A stretch of DNA of 64,000 bases from Ilex aquifolium (GCA_951799425.1 OX637392.1:54275093-54339092), one strand, 5' to 3'. Positions 52,001-63,646 are shown, numbered from the stretch's first letter. Translations and numbers: made by a program. Notes: a model not told the origin generated them from the letters alone.

Positions 52001-53179
52001 ATTGCATACCTGCGTCCAAGTCATTGAGCTTGAACTTCTTTACCTGCTTGTCTGAGATGCCAAAACATTGAGGATACAATAATAATGAAAAGCTAGCCTA
52101 ATTTTCTAATCTATTCAAGCCCAATATTGCCCTACCTATGGTTGAAGTTCTCCGCCAGTGGATTCATATTGTGTATAACTTACTTATATCAGATACCCTA
52201 ATTAGTTACAACCTGTCAAACTTGCTGTTCCATACATTGACCCTGCTGAAAACTTTGTCAACTTCTTGGAATTCTTCATCTTGTTTGGTCTATTTTGACT
52301 ATGTTCAGAACATTTGTTTCTATTTATCGGAACTTAACTACGATAAGTATTGGGATAAGATATACCCCATGTTTAGAAACACTCGCACATTCGAAATACC
52401 TATCCATGAGACAAATAAGCTAGCATAGTATGTAGATTGTAGATCTCTAGCCTCTAGGACATAGATTAGATAAGATCTTGAAGTGAACTCATTTGGGCCA
52501 GATGCTTGAGCATAGAACACTCACTTCTACTATTGGTTGCACCTTCTTTCATTCTGGATTGCTCCATCTGAGAAATTGACCTGTTTGAACTTTGAACGCC
52601 CACAATTCTCTCTGTCTCTCTCATTCATATTAAATAATATCTGACAGGTGGATTGGAATGGTGGCTCTGAGACAATGGACGAAATACTTTCAAGGATATA
52701 TCAGAGAGAAGAAGCTGCAGTAAAGCGGGAGCGAACTATGGCATATGCCTTTTCTCACCAAGTAACTCAATCACAAGAATATTATTCCATTAGTTTTGCT
52801 TCCTCTGTTATATCAGAGCACTATAGATCTAATCTTTTTGCAGTGGAGAGCCAATTCTAATCCAAATCTTGGGCTGAATTCCAAGCTTGGCAAATCTGAT
52901 TGGGGTTGGAGCTGGACAGAACGCTGGATTGCTGCTCGACCATGGGAGAGCCGAGTCTCTGTTCAGTCAAGTCCAAAGAAAGCTCATGGTCTGCCCACAA
53001 ACAAGAGTAGTAAAAACATAAATTCGCCAACAATGAAAACAGCAATGTCAATCAAATCCATTTCACCTAACGGGAAGGGAACCACGAAAGCCCGAAAGTT
53101 GTCTTACACTGCAGCTGAGAAACCAGCCACACAAGAAGGAAACATTGCAGCTGAGGAATCAAACAACACCACGAAATGA
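49033..53179 (+). CDS. IQ-domain (IQD) calmodulin-binding protein
   Basis: Plant-specific IQD scaffold protein; family members bind calmodulin and associate with microtubules, membranes or the nucleus. Five exons: 49033-49107, 49717-49884, 51106-51333, 52648-52761, 52844-53179 (TGA). Total 921 nt, in frame, 306 residues. Start MGSGDWIKNILSLKKKK fits the basic N terminus of the family. The IQ67 region begins about residue 65 with AATRIQTAFRAYMARKALRR (IQ motif, split by the family's conserved phase-0 intron after AYM) and continues through LQGLIQGHSIKKQA and SIQAQIRARR. Downstream: DWNGGSETMDEILSRIYQRE, KRERTMAYAFSHQW, GWSWTERWIAARPWESR (conserved IQD tail motif), then a Ser/Lys-rich end. Probably near the IQD9/IQD10 branch, from memory only. 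Upstream DNA is duplicated in tandem. All splice sites GT-AG. Confidence 0.92.
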
Positions 53180-55407
53180 CAAGTGATATCTTTATAGCAA
53201 ACCAATGATATAAATTCAGAGACGAAAATCTTGGATTTTCGATTTGGTATGTTGCTGTGAATTGAAGAAAAACCATTCATTCATTATGTGGCCATTTCTC
53301 ATTCTATACATATGGAGTGGTGTGAAAGTAGGAGAGTTTGCCATTTCTCATTCTGTACAGAATGAAAGAACAAACTGGATTGGGACTGACCTGGTTATCC
53401 TTCTTTCTTGTTTGATATTCTTTTTTTCTTTCCTTTTTTTTTCCTGGGGAATTTGTATAATTTGGAGAAAATAAGTTATATAAATAGTTATGTAAATAGA
53501 GAAAGTATGTTTTTGGTGATTTTTTGTGGGAATGTGCAAATATTCAGCTTCTGTTTCCTTTTGAGTTGACTGTGTTATTATTTTTATGTTATTTCTGTGC
53601 TTTTCCTCCTAATGGCTTTTCAACCATAGCCAAAACCTAAGGAATCCACACACACACACACACACACACACTTCTCTGCTGATATGAGCACATTATGTCT
53701 GGAATTGGGGCTGGCATGTCATAGCTGATCTTAATGTAATGTTTCTCATAGCTGATCTTAATGTAATGTTTCGCTTTTTTATTTCCAAAGGTGCCTAGCA
53801 GTTTATTCAATGATAAAATCAACAACTATCATAAAAGAAGTCTTTCAAATTACATATGTAAAAAGTAATCTGCTATATCATTATTGCAGTAACTCAAAAT
53901 TATATTGGAATGATTTTTTCATTACAATAGAAGTAACAATGCCTATATATACACACACATACATTAACAACCAGCGAGCGAGATGGTCTTTTCGACCGTA
54001 TTATCGACCATGATCGAATCTTGACCGCATTTGGATTCGGTGAAGGCCTTAAATCAGTAGGGCAATATCATAGCTATTATTAACCTGAACCCTATCACTT
54101 AAAGGACGACCTACTTTCTTCAAGATACGAAACGAGTATTCGGAAACGGCTGTCCCTATTTTCTTTATTTTAGATGGAGTAATCAATAGAGCTGACCTTT
54201 ACTTAGAGAAGGGTAGCGGTATCACACTCTTTCGTGCTCATAGGTTGACTCCCCTATGCATTTTATATGTGTGTCCTCTTGCCTTTTTGTCCATCAAGGA
54301 GTGTCAAACTTGTATGGCTGAAAGATAAACAGTGGCACAATTTTGCATTTTCCTATGTTCTAATGAAGTATATACATTGTTGTAAAACTGTAGTCAGATT
54401 GTCTGACCTCTATAACTGAAGGAAAACCCCTTCTGGGGAAAAGCATAGGAAAAAGAAAGGTCATAGTAAGATGGAGTTTGATAATCTAGTTTACCAAAAT
54501 CTAGTTTGCTTTCACTAATAAGATTAAGTTATTGAAAATTATTTTTTTGTGTTATGTTGACTTTATTATAACTCAATCTGATGAAGTAAAACTAAAATAC
54601 GGTTATCTTGAATTATACTTAACTTTTTTGTCGTAATTTGACCCAATTCTGTTGTAACTTTGACCCAAAATATATATATAACTCCTTAATAGACATATTT
54701 CTAGGACATTTTAGTTGTGCCCACCCATGACCTACTCCATACTTGTTGTGCCTACCCATGACCCACTTCACATTCACATTGATAATAAAGCTATCGTGTA
54801 ACGTTTTCAAAGTATGAAAATTCGTCGAGGTCAATTATAAGTTATTGTAATTAATTAACCTTATTTTTTATAATGGGTTATAAACCATTTTTTGTTGTTT
54901 TTTAGTTGCATTGACCATGTATATTGGCTTTTGACCTGTGTTTAATGAATTTTTAAGTATAAAACATGATGTAAAACAACACAAATATATGACATCATTT
55001 TTATCGATTAGTGAAAAATTAGAATTTATAGCCAAAGTGTGTTCACTCAAGGACAAATTTCTAGCTCCGCCCGTCATCTTACCTTGCCTTCAATTCACCA
55101 CTCACTTCCATGATAGGTAATGAGTAAAGTTTGCTTTTAATGGTAAGATTAAGGTATCGAAAAGTATTTTTTTAGTATCATACCGACATTATAAAATAAA
55201 GAATGTGATTATAATTTAATCTAATGAAGTAACATTAGGCTCATGTGTTTTCTGACTGCTTCCATGCAGGCTCTCAAAAGTTGCATAGACATTCACACCC
55301 AAAATAATGTTGAAGTGAACAGAAGAACCACCTATTCATGTTCTGCTGCACATTAAAGCTGATTAAAAAGACAAAAAATGATTAGAAGGATAAACCCTTG
55401 GAATCAA
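53180..55407. other. Intergenic DNA between IQD and TCP genes
   Basis: The first about 450 bp are probable IQD 3' UTR. A 27-bp direct duplication (CATAGCTGATCTTAATGTAATG) occurs near 53718-53771. The segment 53985-54260 has a base composition unlike its surroundings, with GAGCGAGATGG and CGAAACGAGTATTCGG words. No gene recognised. Confidence 0.45.
53647..53671. repeat. (CA)n microsatellite
   Basis: Twelve consecutive CA units. Confidence 0.95.
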
Positions 55408-55409
55408 CC

Positions 55410-55595
55410 TTTTTTATTTTTTGGGTTTAACAATTAGAGATGTTTGGATCAGATTACACGCACCTCGACTAATCCCCTCTCTAATCCGATCAAAAATAGA
55501 CCATCCATGTTGAGATTAAGGTATTCATGAAGAATAATTTTCTCATGATTTAATCTTAAAAAATTGTTAAGATTCGAATTCAGATGTCGATTAAA
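55410..55595 (-). mobile_element. SINE family 1, head-truncated
   Basis: T-run, CACGCACCTCGACTAATCCC, GACCATCCATG, TATTCATGAAG, then the B-box-like complement of GATTCGAATTCAG. The A-box end is lost. Confidence 0.66.
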
Positions 55596-56329
55596 TCAGC
55601 CTTTTGCAGCCTCATATATCTGAATGAAAACTGAAAAGCTAAACAGTTGGCTGAGTTAAAAATACTTAGTACCATCCAGTTTTCTGACATATGTATGGCT
55701 TGAATGGACTCAATAATTACACTTGCTTTTTCTTTTTATAAGTTTGCATATTCCTTTAGGACTAGAAAGCTAACCATTTTGAAGGAATGGGATAAAAAGG
55801 AAAGAGAATCAACAGCTCAGCAAACTGGAAAAATAATCAGCAACATGCTTCTCTTAATCCCTCAAATATTATTGCCAATGGTTCTAGTCATGGCCTAGAA
55901 TCCACATGTGTTTTTGGTACATAGCTTCAGTCTGTTGGATAACAAAAATGTTTCGAAAATATTTTATAACTAATACAAGAGAGAAAAAATTTAAAAAGAT
56001 GAGGTTAGTTTTCTGGAATTTCATCTTCAATTAAAGAGTTAAACGAAATATCGAAAGCTAGATTAACCGAAAAATTGAGAGAGTAGGTAAATTGAAATAA
56101 ACTACAAGAGACTAAGGGACACCATGTACCATGCTGTATGAACAACCATCTCCTCCAAAAGTTTAAATTGTGGGAGATTGGACGAAAGACAATGAAAAAT
56201 GAGAGTTTTTTTTTCCACAAATTACCTCAATATTCCAACCTTATTCCCTCTCTACCATGATTTCTAACTCATTTCTTAAAACTATCGTTGTTTTCATGAA
56301 AACATGGTTTTCTTATTGACAGTACAAAC

Positions 56330-56452
56330 GTGTTTTTTTTTTTCAATGATCAGGGGTGTTTGGATCATCTTACACGCACCTCAACTAATTATCCCCTCCT
56401 TAGTCTGATTAAAATCAAATCATCCATATCGGGACTACAATATTCATACACA
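56330..56452 (-). mobile_element. SINE family 1, tail half
   Basis: T-run, GGGGTGTTTGGATCATCTTA, CACGCACCTCAACTAAT, CATCCATATCGGGACTA. The head is missing. It lies about 120 bp beyond the TCP stop codon. Confidence 0.62.
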
Positions 56453-56573
56453 AACATGCTTTGAGATTGTGAAAATTATGCTTTCACTCATACAAATAAC
56501 GATAGCTTAATAAATAAATTAGAAACTTGAGAGAATAAAGTTAGAAAAATTACTGCAACTCATTCAGGTATAG

Positions 56574-57914
56574 CTAGTCCTGATAATGCAAAAGAGTGAT
56601 AGCAGAGGATGGGTTGTTGGAAACTGGATTTTCCTTCTCTTGGCTTTGAATTCCCAGCAAAACAGAAAATTCTGAATTTTCACCACTGGAAAAATTGCTG
56701 GTAAAACTCACATTGGAATCCAAAATGTTCATTGGAGTGTGAAATGAAGGCAAATAACTGGACTGAAGGGGTTCCCTTTGCCAAAACAGTTGGTTTTGGC
56801 CTAAACCTGGTGGCATTGAATCAAACACAAACCCTTTTATTCCTCCTCCATTCCCTGAATTTGAAATAGGAAGGTAACCCATCTCTGTTGTGGCATTAAA
56901 ATCTAGAGGAGTTGAGGAAGAGAACAGGCCTTGGTGATGATCAGTAGAATGAAAGGGACTTGAATGATGATGTAGAAAAATGGGTTCATCTTGAAAAGGT
57001 AGGAAGGAGAGAGAAAAGCCTTGGGTTTGGCTTTTAGTTCTTGAAATCTGGTCACCTGGGTGGTGGTGGTGGAAATCAATGGAAGATGATGGTGCAGAAC
57101 CACCAGTTGTGGAAAAGAAGCCAAAACCGCCAATGGGGTTGCCACCCAATTGCTGTTGATCATGAATTTCATATTCAGAATATGTAAACTCACTTTCTTG
57201 CTGTGTTTGATGATGAATATGATTTGGGCTATGTTCTTCCAAGTGTAGTTCTAGTTGTTGATGTTGATGAACTGGTTCAGTCGTGTACGAAGGATCATCG
57301 TGTCGCAGAGGATAGTAATCTCTAGCTGGTAACTCATTAAGGGCATCAATGGCGACCTTGGCCTCCTGCATGAGCCAATCAATGGCCTTACTCGGTCTGT
57401 CACAACCGAGCCGATCTTGAACATCATAGAATTGTATGGCAGTGTTTGCTGATAACCGCACTCGCCGGTCCTTCGGGCCCTTTGCTGTGCATACCTTGCT
57501 GTGCCGGTCTTTTCTTCCAGTGGACCTAACAATCCGGCCACCGTGGATGTCAACCACTTCACCTTTTTTTCTCTTTAGCCTTAATTTTGGTGGTGCTTGG
57601 CCAAAACCCTCTTGCATTCCCCCTCCAAGTGTTTCACATCTCTTGTTTTTATGCTCAAATTCCAAATTTGAACAACTAGAAAAGAAGTTGGGCCATTTTG
57701 CTTGGTGGGTGTCTATTGTTTCTCCATAATGATTTCGTTGCTGTTGATAATTATGGGCATGAAACCCTTGTTGTGTAGCTTTTCGCTGTCCATCTTCATG
57801 ATCATCCTCCTCCTTTTCTTCTTCTTCTTTTGCTTGATCCTCTTCATCTAATAGTGGTTCTTGATTACTTGGATGATCCAGATTTGAGCTACCCTCTTCC
57901 AGCTTTGGAACTGC
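56574..57914 (-). CDS. CIN-class TCP transcription factor (TCP3/4/10 clade), miR319-regulated
   Basis: Nuclear DNA-binding regulator of the CIN/TCP4 group, which restrains cell division in leaf margins. The frame is open from 57914 to the TAG at 56574-56576. The first ATG is at 57617 (347 aa). Upstream the frame stays open for 99 codons (57618-57914), acidic then His/Gln-rich (for example [18 protein letters not shown]), up to a splice-acceptor-like TTGCATAG, so an upstream start exon is likely but was not located. From the 57617 start the TCP domain is about residues 34-92: [20 protein letters not shown] basic region, then [14 protein letters not shown] and [11 protein letters not shown] helices, with GGRIVRSTG before it as in TCP4. 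The C-terminal half is His/Ser/Gln-rich. [12 protein letters not shown] contains the codons of the miR319 site. No R domain was seen. Confidence 0.9.
   Translation of the reverse strand, partial: AVPKLEEGSSNLDHPSNQEPLLDEEDQAKEEEEKEEDDHEDGQRKATQQGFHAHNYQQQRNHYGETIDTHQAKWPNFFSSCSNLEFEHKNKRCETLGGGMQEGFGQAPPKLRLKRKKGEVVDIHGGRIVRSTGRKDRHSKVCTAKGPKDRRVRLSANTAIQFYDVQDRLGCDRPSKAIDWLMQEAKVAIDALNELPARDYYPLRHDDPSYTTEPVHQHQQLELHLEEHSPNHIHHQTQQESEFTYSEYEIHDQQQLGGNPIGGFGFFSTTGGSAPSSSIDFHHHHPGDQISRTKSQTQGFSLSFLPFQDEPIFLHHHSSPFHSTDHHQGLFSSSTPLDFNATTEMGYLPISNSGNGGGIKGFVFDSMPPGLGQNQLFWQREPLQSSYLPSFHTPMNILDSNVSFTSNFSSGENSEFSVLLGIQSQEKENPVSNNPSSAITLLHYQD
56758..56778 (-). promoter_or_regulatory. miR319 target site in TCP coding sequence
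   Basis: The mRNA-sense sequence AAGGGAACCCCTTCAGTCCAG pairs with miR319 (UUGGACUGAAGGGAGCUCCC, from memory) with a perfect 12-base core (TGGACTGAAGGG on the plus strand). The mismatches fall in the same 3' part as in known TCP targets. It encodes REPLQSS, as in Arabidopsis TCP4 relatives. Expected effect: cleavage of the transcript. Confidence 0.85.
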
Positions 57915-57999
57915 CTATGCAATAGAGAGTCAACTTGTCTATGTTCTATAGTTCTATACTTCTAAACACTGGTGTCATGATACTTGATATATGGTGTGT

Positions 58000-58232
58000 T
58001 TTTTTTTGCTATTGAAAAAAAGGGTGCGGTAAAGGATAAAGTCCATAGACCATCTCAATAAGCCTTCACTAGTGGATTCGTGAGACTCCTGACCACGACT
58101 GTTACTCCTCTCAGGAATGAACCTAGTTAGGCTAGCATAACGGTCAACCACCGAGTCCTAATGTGGACAACAAGTCTCGAACCTTCAACTTCAGGGTGAG
58201 AAGTTCGGCCGATACCCTATTAGACCACCCCA
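58000..58232 (-). mobile_element. tRNA-derived SINE, family 2 (full length)
   Basis: Minus-strand head GGGGTGGTCTAATAGGG contains an A-box-like word (TGGTCTAATAGG), and about 35 nt on GGTTCGAGACT is B-box-like. The tail is a T-run on the plus strand at 58000-58008. The body matches 42726-42876. Confidence 0.7.
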
Positions 58233-58300
58233 CTCAGAGTTATACTTTATATGGTGTTAATTGGTGGTTATAATTATATGGTGTTAATACGTGGTTATAA

Positions 58301-58478
58301 CATCAAAGAGTAGTTTAAGTGGTAATAAGAACGAGATATAAATTCAGACATTCTGAATTCAAATTTTGGCATGCAACCCTTTGAAGCGAGGTCATGAGAG
58401 ATTTATCTCTCATGAATACCCTAATCTCGATGTGAATTGTCTGTCTTTAATCGGACCGAGACGGGGATTAGTTGAAAT
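58301..58478 (+). mobile_element. SINE family 1, plus-strand copy
   Basis: Head AGTAGTTTAAGTGGTAATAA (A-box-like) and GAATTCAAATTTTG (B-box-like), then GAGGTCATGAGAGATTTATC, GGGATTAGTTGAAATG. The only near-full copy in this window on the plus strand. Lies in the region upstream of the TCP exon. Confidence 0.68.
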
Positions 58479-59756
58479 GAATTAAAAGTAAGAAATATAA
58501 TGAGAAATAGGTTTTGGAAATATAATGAGAAATAGGTTTTGTTTGATAATTGATACCATGGCATTACTCTAATCTTCTTAGTTGTGAAACAAATTATAGT
58601 AATTTGGCTTTTGAAAGGAGGCTCAGAAGTCAGAACTTTTGAGTATGTAATGAATGGAAGAAACAATGATGCAGCTAAAAATTCACGTGAAGCAGCAAAA
58701 GCCAGCACAAGCACTATAAAGTTATCACCGGAAGGCCTTTCAGTTTCAGGTTTATGACTGCAACTAGGTTTATAATATCGAATTCGTTTATTAATTATGT
58801 TGTGTTAAATCTACTCATTTACGGAAAAAAAAGTGCTACACAACTCAAATACATATCATTTCTTGAATGAATGTTGAATGTGTGGGTTCCACTGAAAAAA
58901 TTAATGAGATCCACTAATCTAAAAAATAATATGTATTTAAATTATAATTTTTAAATTTTATTTAAATTATATAACGTTACTTTTTATAAAATTAATGACT
59001 TAAAAAAGATTCAAACCTTCAAACTTCTTATTGTTTTTGTGTCGGTGTATTAACAGGTTGTAACATCTTTTGATACTCCAGACACACACGAGAGAGAGAG
59101 AGAGAGAGAGAGATGTCACTGTGAATGAACAGATGTGCATGCATGTTGGAAGAGAGGACAACAGTATTCCGATCACAGAGGCAAAAAAAACATAGAAAGA
59201 TCATTCGTCCATCTGTAAGTAAATCTAAGCGAACGGCCTGGGAAATCGAACCTTCAACATATCGTTCTATTAGTATAATTAAATTAAAATTTTTAACTAT
59301 TTAAATATCGATGAAAGACAAAAAAAAATAGTCATCCCATTCTTTTTCCTAGTAATTAAATTGATAATATTAAAATCATCATTTCCTCTAAAAATTTAAA
59401 CTTATAGACAAGTGTATGACATGATACATCCCCCACCTCCCCGATTGGAAGAAAATAAGTAGATAACGCTGAAATATTATTTGTTCTAAAAACTTAAGTT
59501 GATAACGCCGTATGTATTTATCTATTATATAACCACCCCAGAAAAGATTAAAAAAAAAAAGAGCTCGGGTTTGAGATATTAAATATATCCATAAAAAGGG
59601 AAGTCACCTCTAAGCTTTATCATACTTGTTCTAGAGTGGAGGTCCTGCATGATCCCTTGTAGAGCCTATAAATGTAAGTGAAACTAGACCCTTAATTAAG
59701 TGAAAGTGAGCTCTTACCATTTGGTCACTCTGTTAACTAATTTCTTGTAGAGCGGT
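58479..59756. other. Intergenic DNA upstream of TCP
   Basis: Contains a probable foldback at 58831-58985 (GTGCTACACAACTCAAAT against ATTTAAATTATATAACGTTAC) and a GA microsatellite at 59091-59113. A first exon for the TCP gene may lie here but none could be supported. Confidence 0.4.
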
Positions 59757-61145
59757 GGCAATCGTATTGTGTCAAGTTGTGTTTGAGTCGTATTATTTCG
59801 GGTTCGTGTCGAGTACTAATCAATTTTAATTTAACTTATTTAATTAATTATGTCATGTCATGTGTCGTATCAAGTTGTATCGTGTTGTGTCATTTTGTAT
59901 CGTGTCAACCTATTTATTTTTGTGTCTATTCGTGTTGACCCATATAACTTGTTAACAAAAAATTTAACGTTTAGTTTGATATCTAAAATTATATTATCAC
60001 TTAATCGAATCTGTATCATACTTTTATTATAAACTAAAAATTAACTTAATAAATATAATAATATAAATAAATTTTTTTTTTTTTTGTACTGGATTATCAT
60101 GACCCCTTCGTTTTCGGTTTCCAAGGACGAGCCTAAAGGAAGAAGCATTTTTAAAAGGGATAAGGTTACAAGAAGAACATAGAGAGGAAGCTCCACCAAA
60201 AGACGAAGAGGAAATAAAACTCGAGTTTCTGGAAATGTTTCAAGAGAGAGTTTTATAAGAGTGACAATACAATCGTGTCGTGTCGTGTCAAGTTCGTCTC
60301 GAAAACTAGTCAATTTTAATCCAACCTACTTAATTAATCGTATTATGTTGATTAACATATTTATTTTTGTGTCGAATTCGTGTTCGTATTCGTGTTAACT
60401 CATATAAATCTCGAATAAAGAAATTAACGCTAAGATTTAAGTCTAAGGTTTTATTATCAATTAATTGAATACATGTTTATACTTTTTCTATAAATTAAAA
60501 ATTAACTTAACAAACATAATAATAATAATGAGTAAAAGTGTTTTTTGTATAATAATTATGTTAAATAATAATAAATAATTAGCATTTTATATGTATAATA
60601 TTAGTTAAACGTGTTAATTGTGTCAATTTCGTGTTATTCATGTTTAACACTAACCTAACCCATTTATTATTTCTGTTAACGGGTCGTGTCATTTACAGGT
60701 TTGTGTTGAGAAATGATTAACCCTAACCAATTAATTTCGTATCGAATTCGAGTCGTGTTGTCGTATTGTGTCAGAAATTATCACCTTTAGAGTTCCGTAA
60801 GAGCAGAAAAATGAATAAAAAGAGGGAAAAAAGAAAGAAAAAAAGAAAATTCAATGAATTACCCTCAACTTGCCTCCATCGTTATCGCACGAACCATTTA
60901 TATATAAATTAGGTCGTTATTTGATAAAATATAATAAAAATTTAATATTTTATTCTTACAATACTATTTAAACGTATTAATCGTGTAAATTTTATTTTGT
61001 TCATGTTTTATACTAATACAATTCATTTATTATTTATAATAATGAATCATGTCATATACGGTCGTACAAAAAAATAATTAATTTTATCTCGTTAATTTTA
61101 TGTTAATTTTAAAATATATTTTTATATTATGTCAAAAATTGTCAC
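59757..61145. repeat. Cluster of TCGTGTC-type foldback repeats, nested
   Basis: GGTGGCAATCGTATTGTGTC at 59760 opens a copy whose right half seems to be at about 60890-61145 (ending AAAATTGTCACAT). Between them lies a second copy at about 60250-60795 (GACAATACAATCGTGTCG to TCAGAAATTATCACCTT). Shared words: TCGTGTCGTGTC, CAATTTTAATCCAACCTACTTAATTAAT-like strings, TTATTTTTGTGTC. Same family as 19989-20221. Read as one element interrupted by another of its kind. Confidence 0.6.
60071..60246 (-). other. Short poly(A)-tailed insert of unknown origin inside the repeat cluster
   Basis: On the minus strand about 160 bp of moderately GC-rich sequence ends in AATCCAGTAC and a 14-A run, unlike the AT-rich repeats on either side. 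It looks like a 5'-truncated retroposed transcript or LINE/SINE tail. No open frame or family was recognised. Confidence 0.4.
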
Positions 61146-61364
61146 ATAAGAGCCATCAGTCATAGCTTCTGACAAATAAAAGTACACACACAGAGACCCA
61201 CAGTTAACTGTTTTGATGGGTCCCTCCTAGACTCAAGATAAAGAACAGTTCTCCATGCGTGAATGTGCATGGTATTTCTTTGTTTCCTCTCTCTCTCTCT
61301 CTCTCTCCTTTCTTCCTACTTAATTTATCTTATTTTGCTTATGATGAATGGTAATGAAAAAAGT

Positions 61365-61715
61365 TATGGTTAATAGTATTTTTTATTTTTAAAGTATATA
61401 GTTTTTATTAGTTTAGTTTTCATTATATTAATTTTATTAATTTAGTTATTAAATTATTTAATTCATATCACTTTATTTCCTAATCAGATAATCCATCAAA
61501 TTTTTTGACGCAAGTGATTACATGTCATTTTTTTAGAGAGTATTACATGTCTAACACAATCATTCTGTTAAAAACTTAACGGTCTGTCTATATAAAAACT
61601 AAAATGACATGAATTAAATAATTTAAATACCAAAATGATAAAATTAATACAATGAAGATTAAATTAACAAAAAATATATATTTTTAGGACCAAAAATATT
61701 AATAACCCAAAAAAT
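61365..61715. mobile_element. Foldback element (about 350 bp)
   Basis: TTTTTATTAGTTTAGTTTTC and TTTATTAATTTAGTTATTAA on the left are mirrored on the right (complement of GATAAAATTAATACAATGAAG). TTAAATTATTTAATTCAT is mirrored by ATGAATTAAATAATTTAA. Similar in style to 20740-21162. Confidence 0.6.
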
Positions 61716-63269
61716 TATAAGTTAATTTGAACCTATTTTTTTCCTCCACAAAAACAAACCCATACGTATATCAACCAACAAATAAATATGGGTAAAGTTA
61801 TGGTATAAAAATTGGTATGTATATATATTTGTATATATATATTCATAAAAATTATAAATGACAGTACTATATATATATACTAGGGATAACCCGTGCCTGA
61901 AGGCACGGTGCAACTAAAAAAAATCGAACATTGAATTTGAACATGAAATAATCAAACACTGAACTTGGACACGCGTATTACGTGTCTGAAGGCACTATAC
62001 ATAGTTCTTAAACACGAAATAATCAAACAATGAATATAAATATGAATTAAGATGAAAATCGTTTGGTCAATTTTAATGTCATGACTTTAGTGAAATAAAA
62101 AGGGTCAAAATATGAATACTCTGTAAGAAACTTTCAATTTTTCAGCAGAATATCCTCTGAAAATATAATGCCACAAATCTATAAACCTGTCTACAAAACT
62201 TATATATTTATTTCATAATCATAATCAAATCATGACATATGCACACTGAAATCCAACTATGTACCAATATTGATGCACCTAATGTGAGATTTTGGTGATA
62301 ATTCAATAGCATTCAAGTATGATAGATGAGAAAATTGACTGCAAACTGAAGTAATAGAAGATGTAATTCAACGAAAAAAAAGATGGCAGAAACAGAAAGT
62401 AGTAGCCAGCTGAAAGCCTTTAAATGCTTACAGAACCAGTGTGGCTAATGAAATGTATCTAACACCTTTCTTATTCAACAAAAATATCACTACTAAGTCA
62501 AGACTCCAGTGGCTCATGAAGATATCTGCCAGAAAGTATCAACATATCTCAGGCCTTGATCACATGCCGTATATCATGAAACTTGTAGTAGTAAGAAGTA
62601 ATCACTCTATCTCACTAAAAAAACATACAGATCAAATCAAAGTTAATGAAACATCCATGGTTACAATGAACAACTCTGCCACTAACATGGACCAATTTTA
62701 AGATAACTTCGATTTCTTTTGCAGAAAATGATTGTGGTAGATAATAAGTTCAAGAAACCATTTTTCATAACTGTTCTATATAATTTTTTTATTTTCCTTG
62801 TCAACATCCCTTTACTGTACCTAGATTTCTCCTACTTGTTCATCTATGTTGTCAAGGTTTCAAACTCTCTATTTTGAATTGCATTATTTTAACAAAGTTA
62901 TAAAAACAAAAAAAGAATCACAATGAGTTGGAGAATTTTTAAGTTTGGCATAAAATTTTCAGCTAGTGCTAAAGGATGAAGAAAACAATTCTAAAGATAA
63001 TGCCATGAAAACTGGGGTGAGGCTCCTTTGCTGCTAGAAAATTAAAAACTGAAAAAACTCATGAAACCCATTTAGTGCTAAACTGAATCAAAGTACGCAT
63101 ATAATTACCACATTGAAAGCAAAATTGACCAACCGACTTAGCCAGCAATGAATGTCACAAACAAAAACAATAGTTCAGAATAAATTACAACAATTAAAAA
63201 AAAAAAAAAGCAATCCATGCACATAAACAGGGGTTGGGAATTGAAAAAAAAGTTGAAAAATTTACTTAC

Positions 63270-63646
63270 CACGAAAGAAGAGCGAGCAAAGCCAGTGAGA
63301 CCTATATGATTGAAAGGCAAAACCAACAAAAAATCAATAGATACAACGAATAATAGATCATAATTCCATAGCCAAACTCATTCCCCATATAATCCAAAGT
63401 AAAAATCAACACGTACAACAAATTACAGCTCTTAAATGATGCATATGTGGAAATTACCTGATTTGTTAACACAGACCCCATAGTAGACCCGCCTGAAATA
63501 AATGTCAATTCTTTTTGTTTTTGTGATAAATATTTTGTAGATTCGAAGGGTTGAAAAGTAACAACACTGCTTACAGTTCCGCCGCGGAGGATCGACTCGA
63601 CGGCGATGGAAGAGCAGGGGATGTCGTCGATGAACTGTCCTTCCAT
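63270..63646 (-). pseudogene. OEP164: OEP16-4-like (Tim17/Tim22/Tim23 family) gene fragment
   Basis: Three exons with intact GT-AG borders: 63575-63646 (MEGQFIDDIPCSSIAVESIL then RGGT), 63458-63492 (AGLLWGLC), 63270-63301 (GLTGFARSSFV). These match in order the start of plant OEP16-4-type proteins, small four-helix channels of plastid or mitochondrial membranes. An in-frame ATG 12 codons further up (63682) is possible. Problems: exon 2 is about 17 nt shorter than the family needs, so it meets a TAA and puts exon 3 out of frame; the later exons (the SIGRFGFQCG helix and the C-terminal half) were not found between 61.9 and 63.25 kb. So it is a broken or partial copy, possibly carried by the Helitron on the same strand. 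Confidence 0.72.

Noticed and set aside
57618-57665. TCP start at the TTG codon at 57665
   Set aside because: TTG is not used as a start in plant nuclear genes without strong evidence. The first ATG is 57617, or an upstream exon supplies it.
58301-58345. tRNA gene suggested by A- and B-box-like words
   Set aside because: No cloverleaf; the same body occurs in many copies, so it is a SINE head. The only intact tRNA is at 43934-44007.
62441-62701. 86-codon plus-strand open frame near the window end
   Set aside because: No recognisable domain, no splice context and antisense to the OEP16-4-like gene direction; judged chance.
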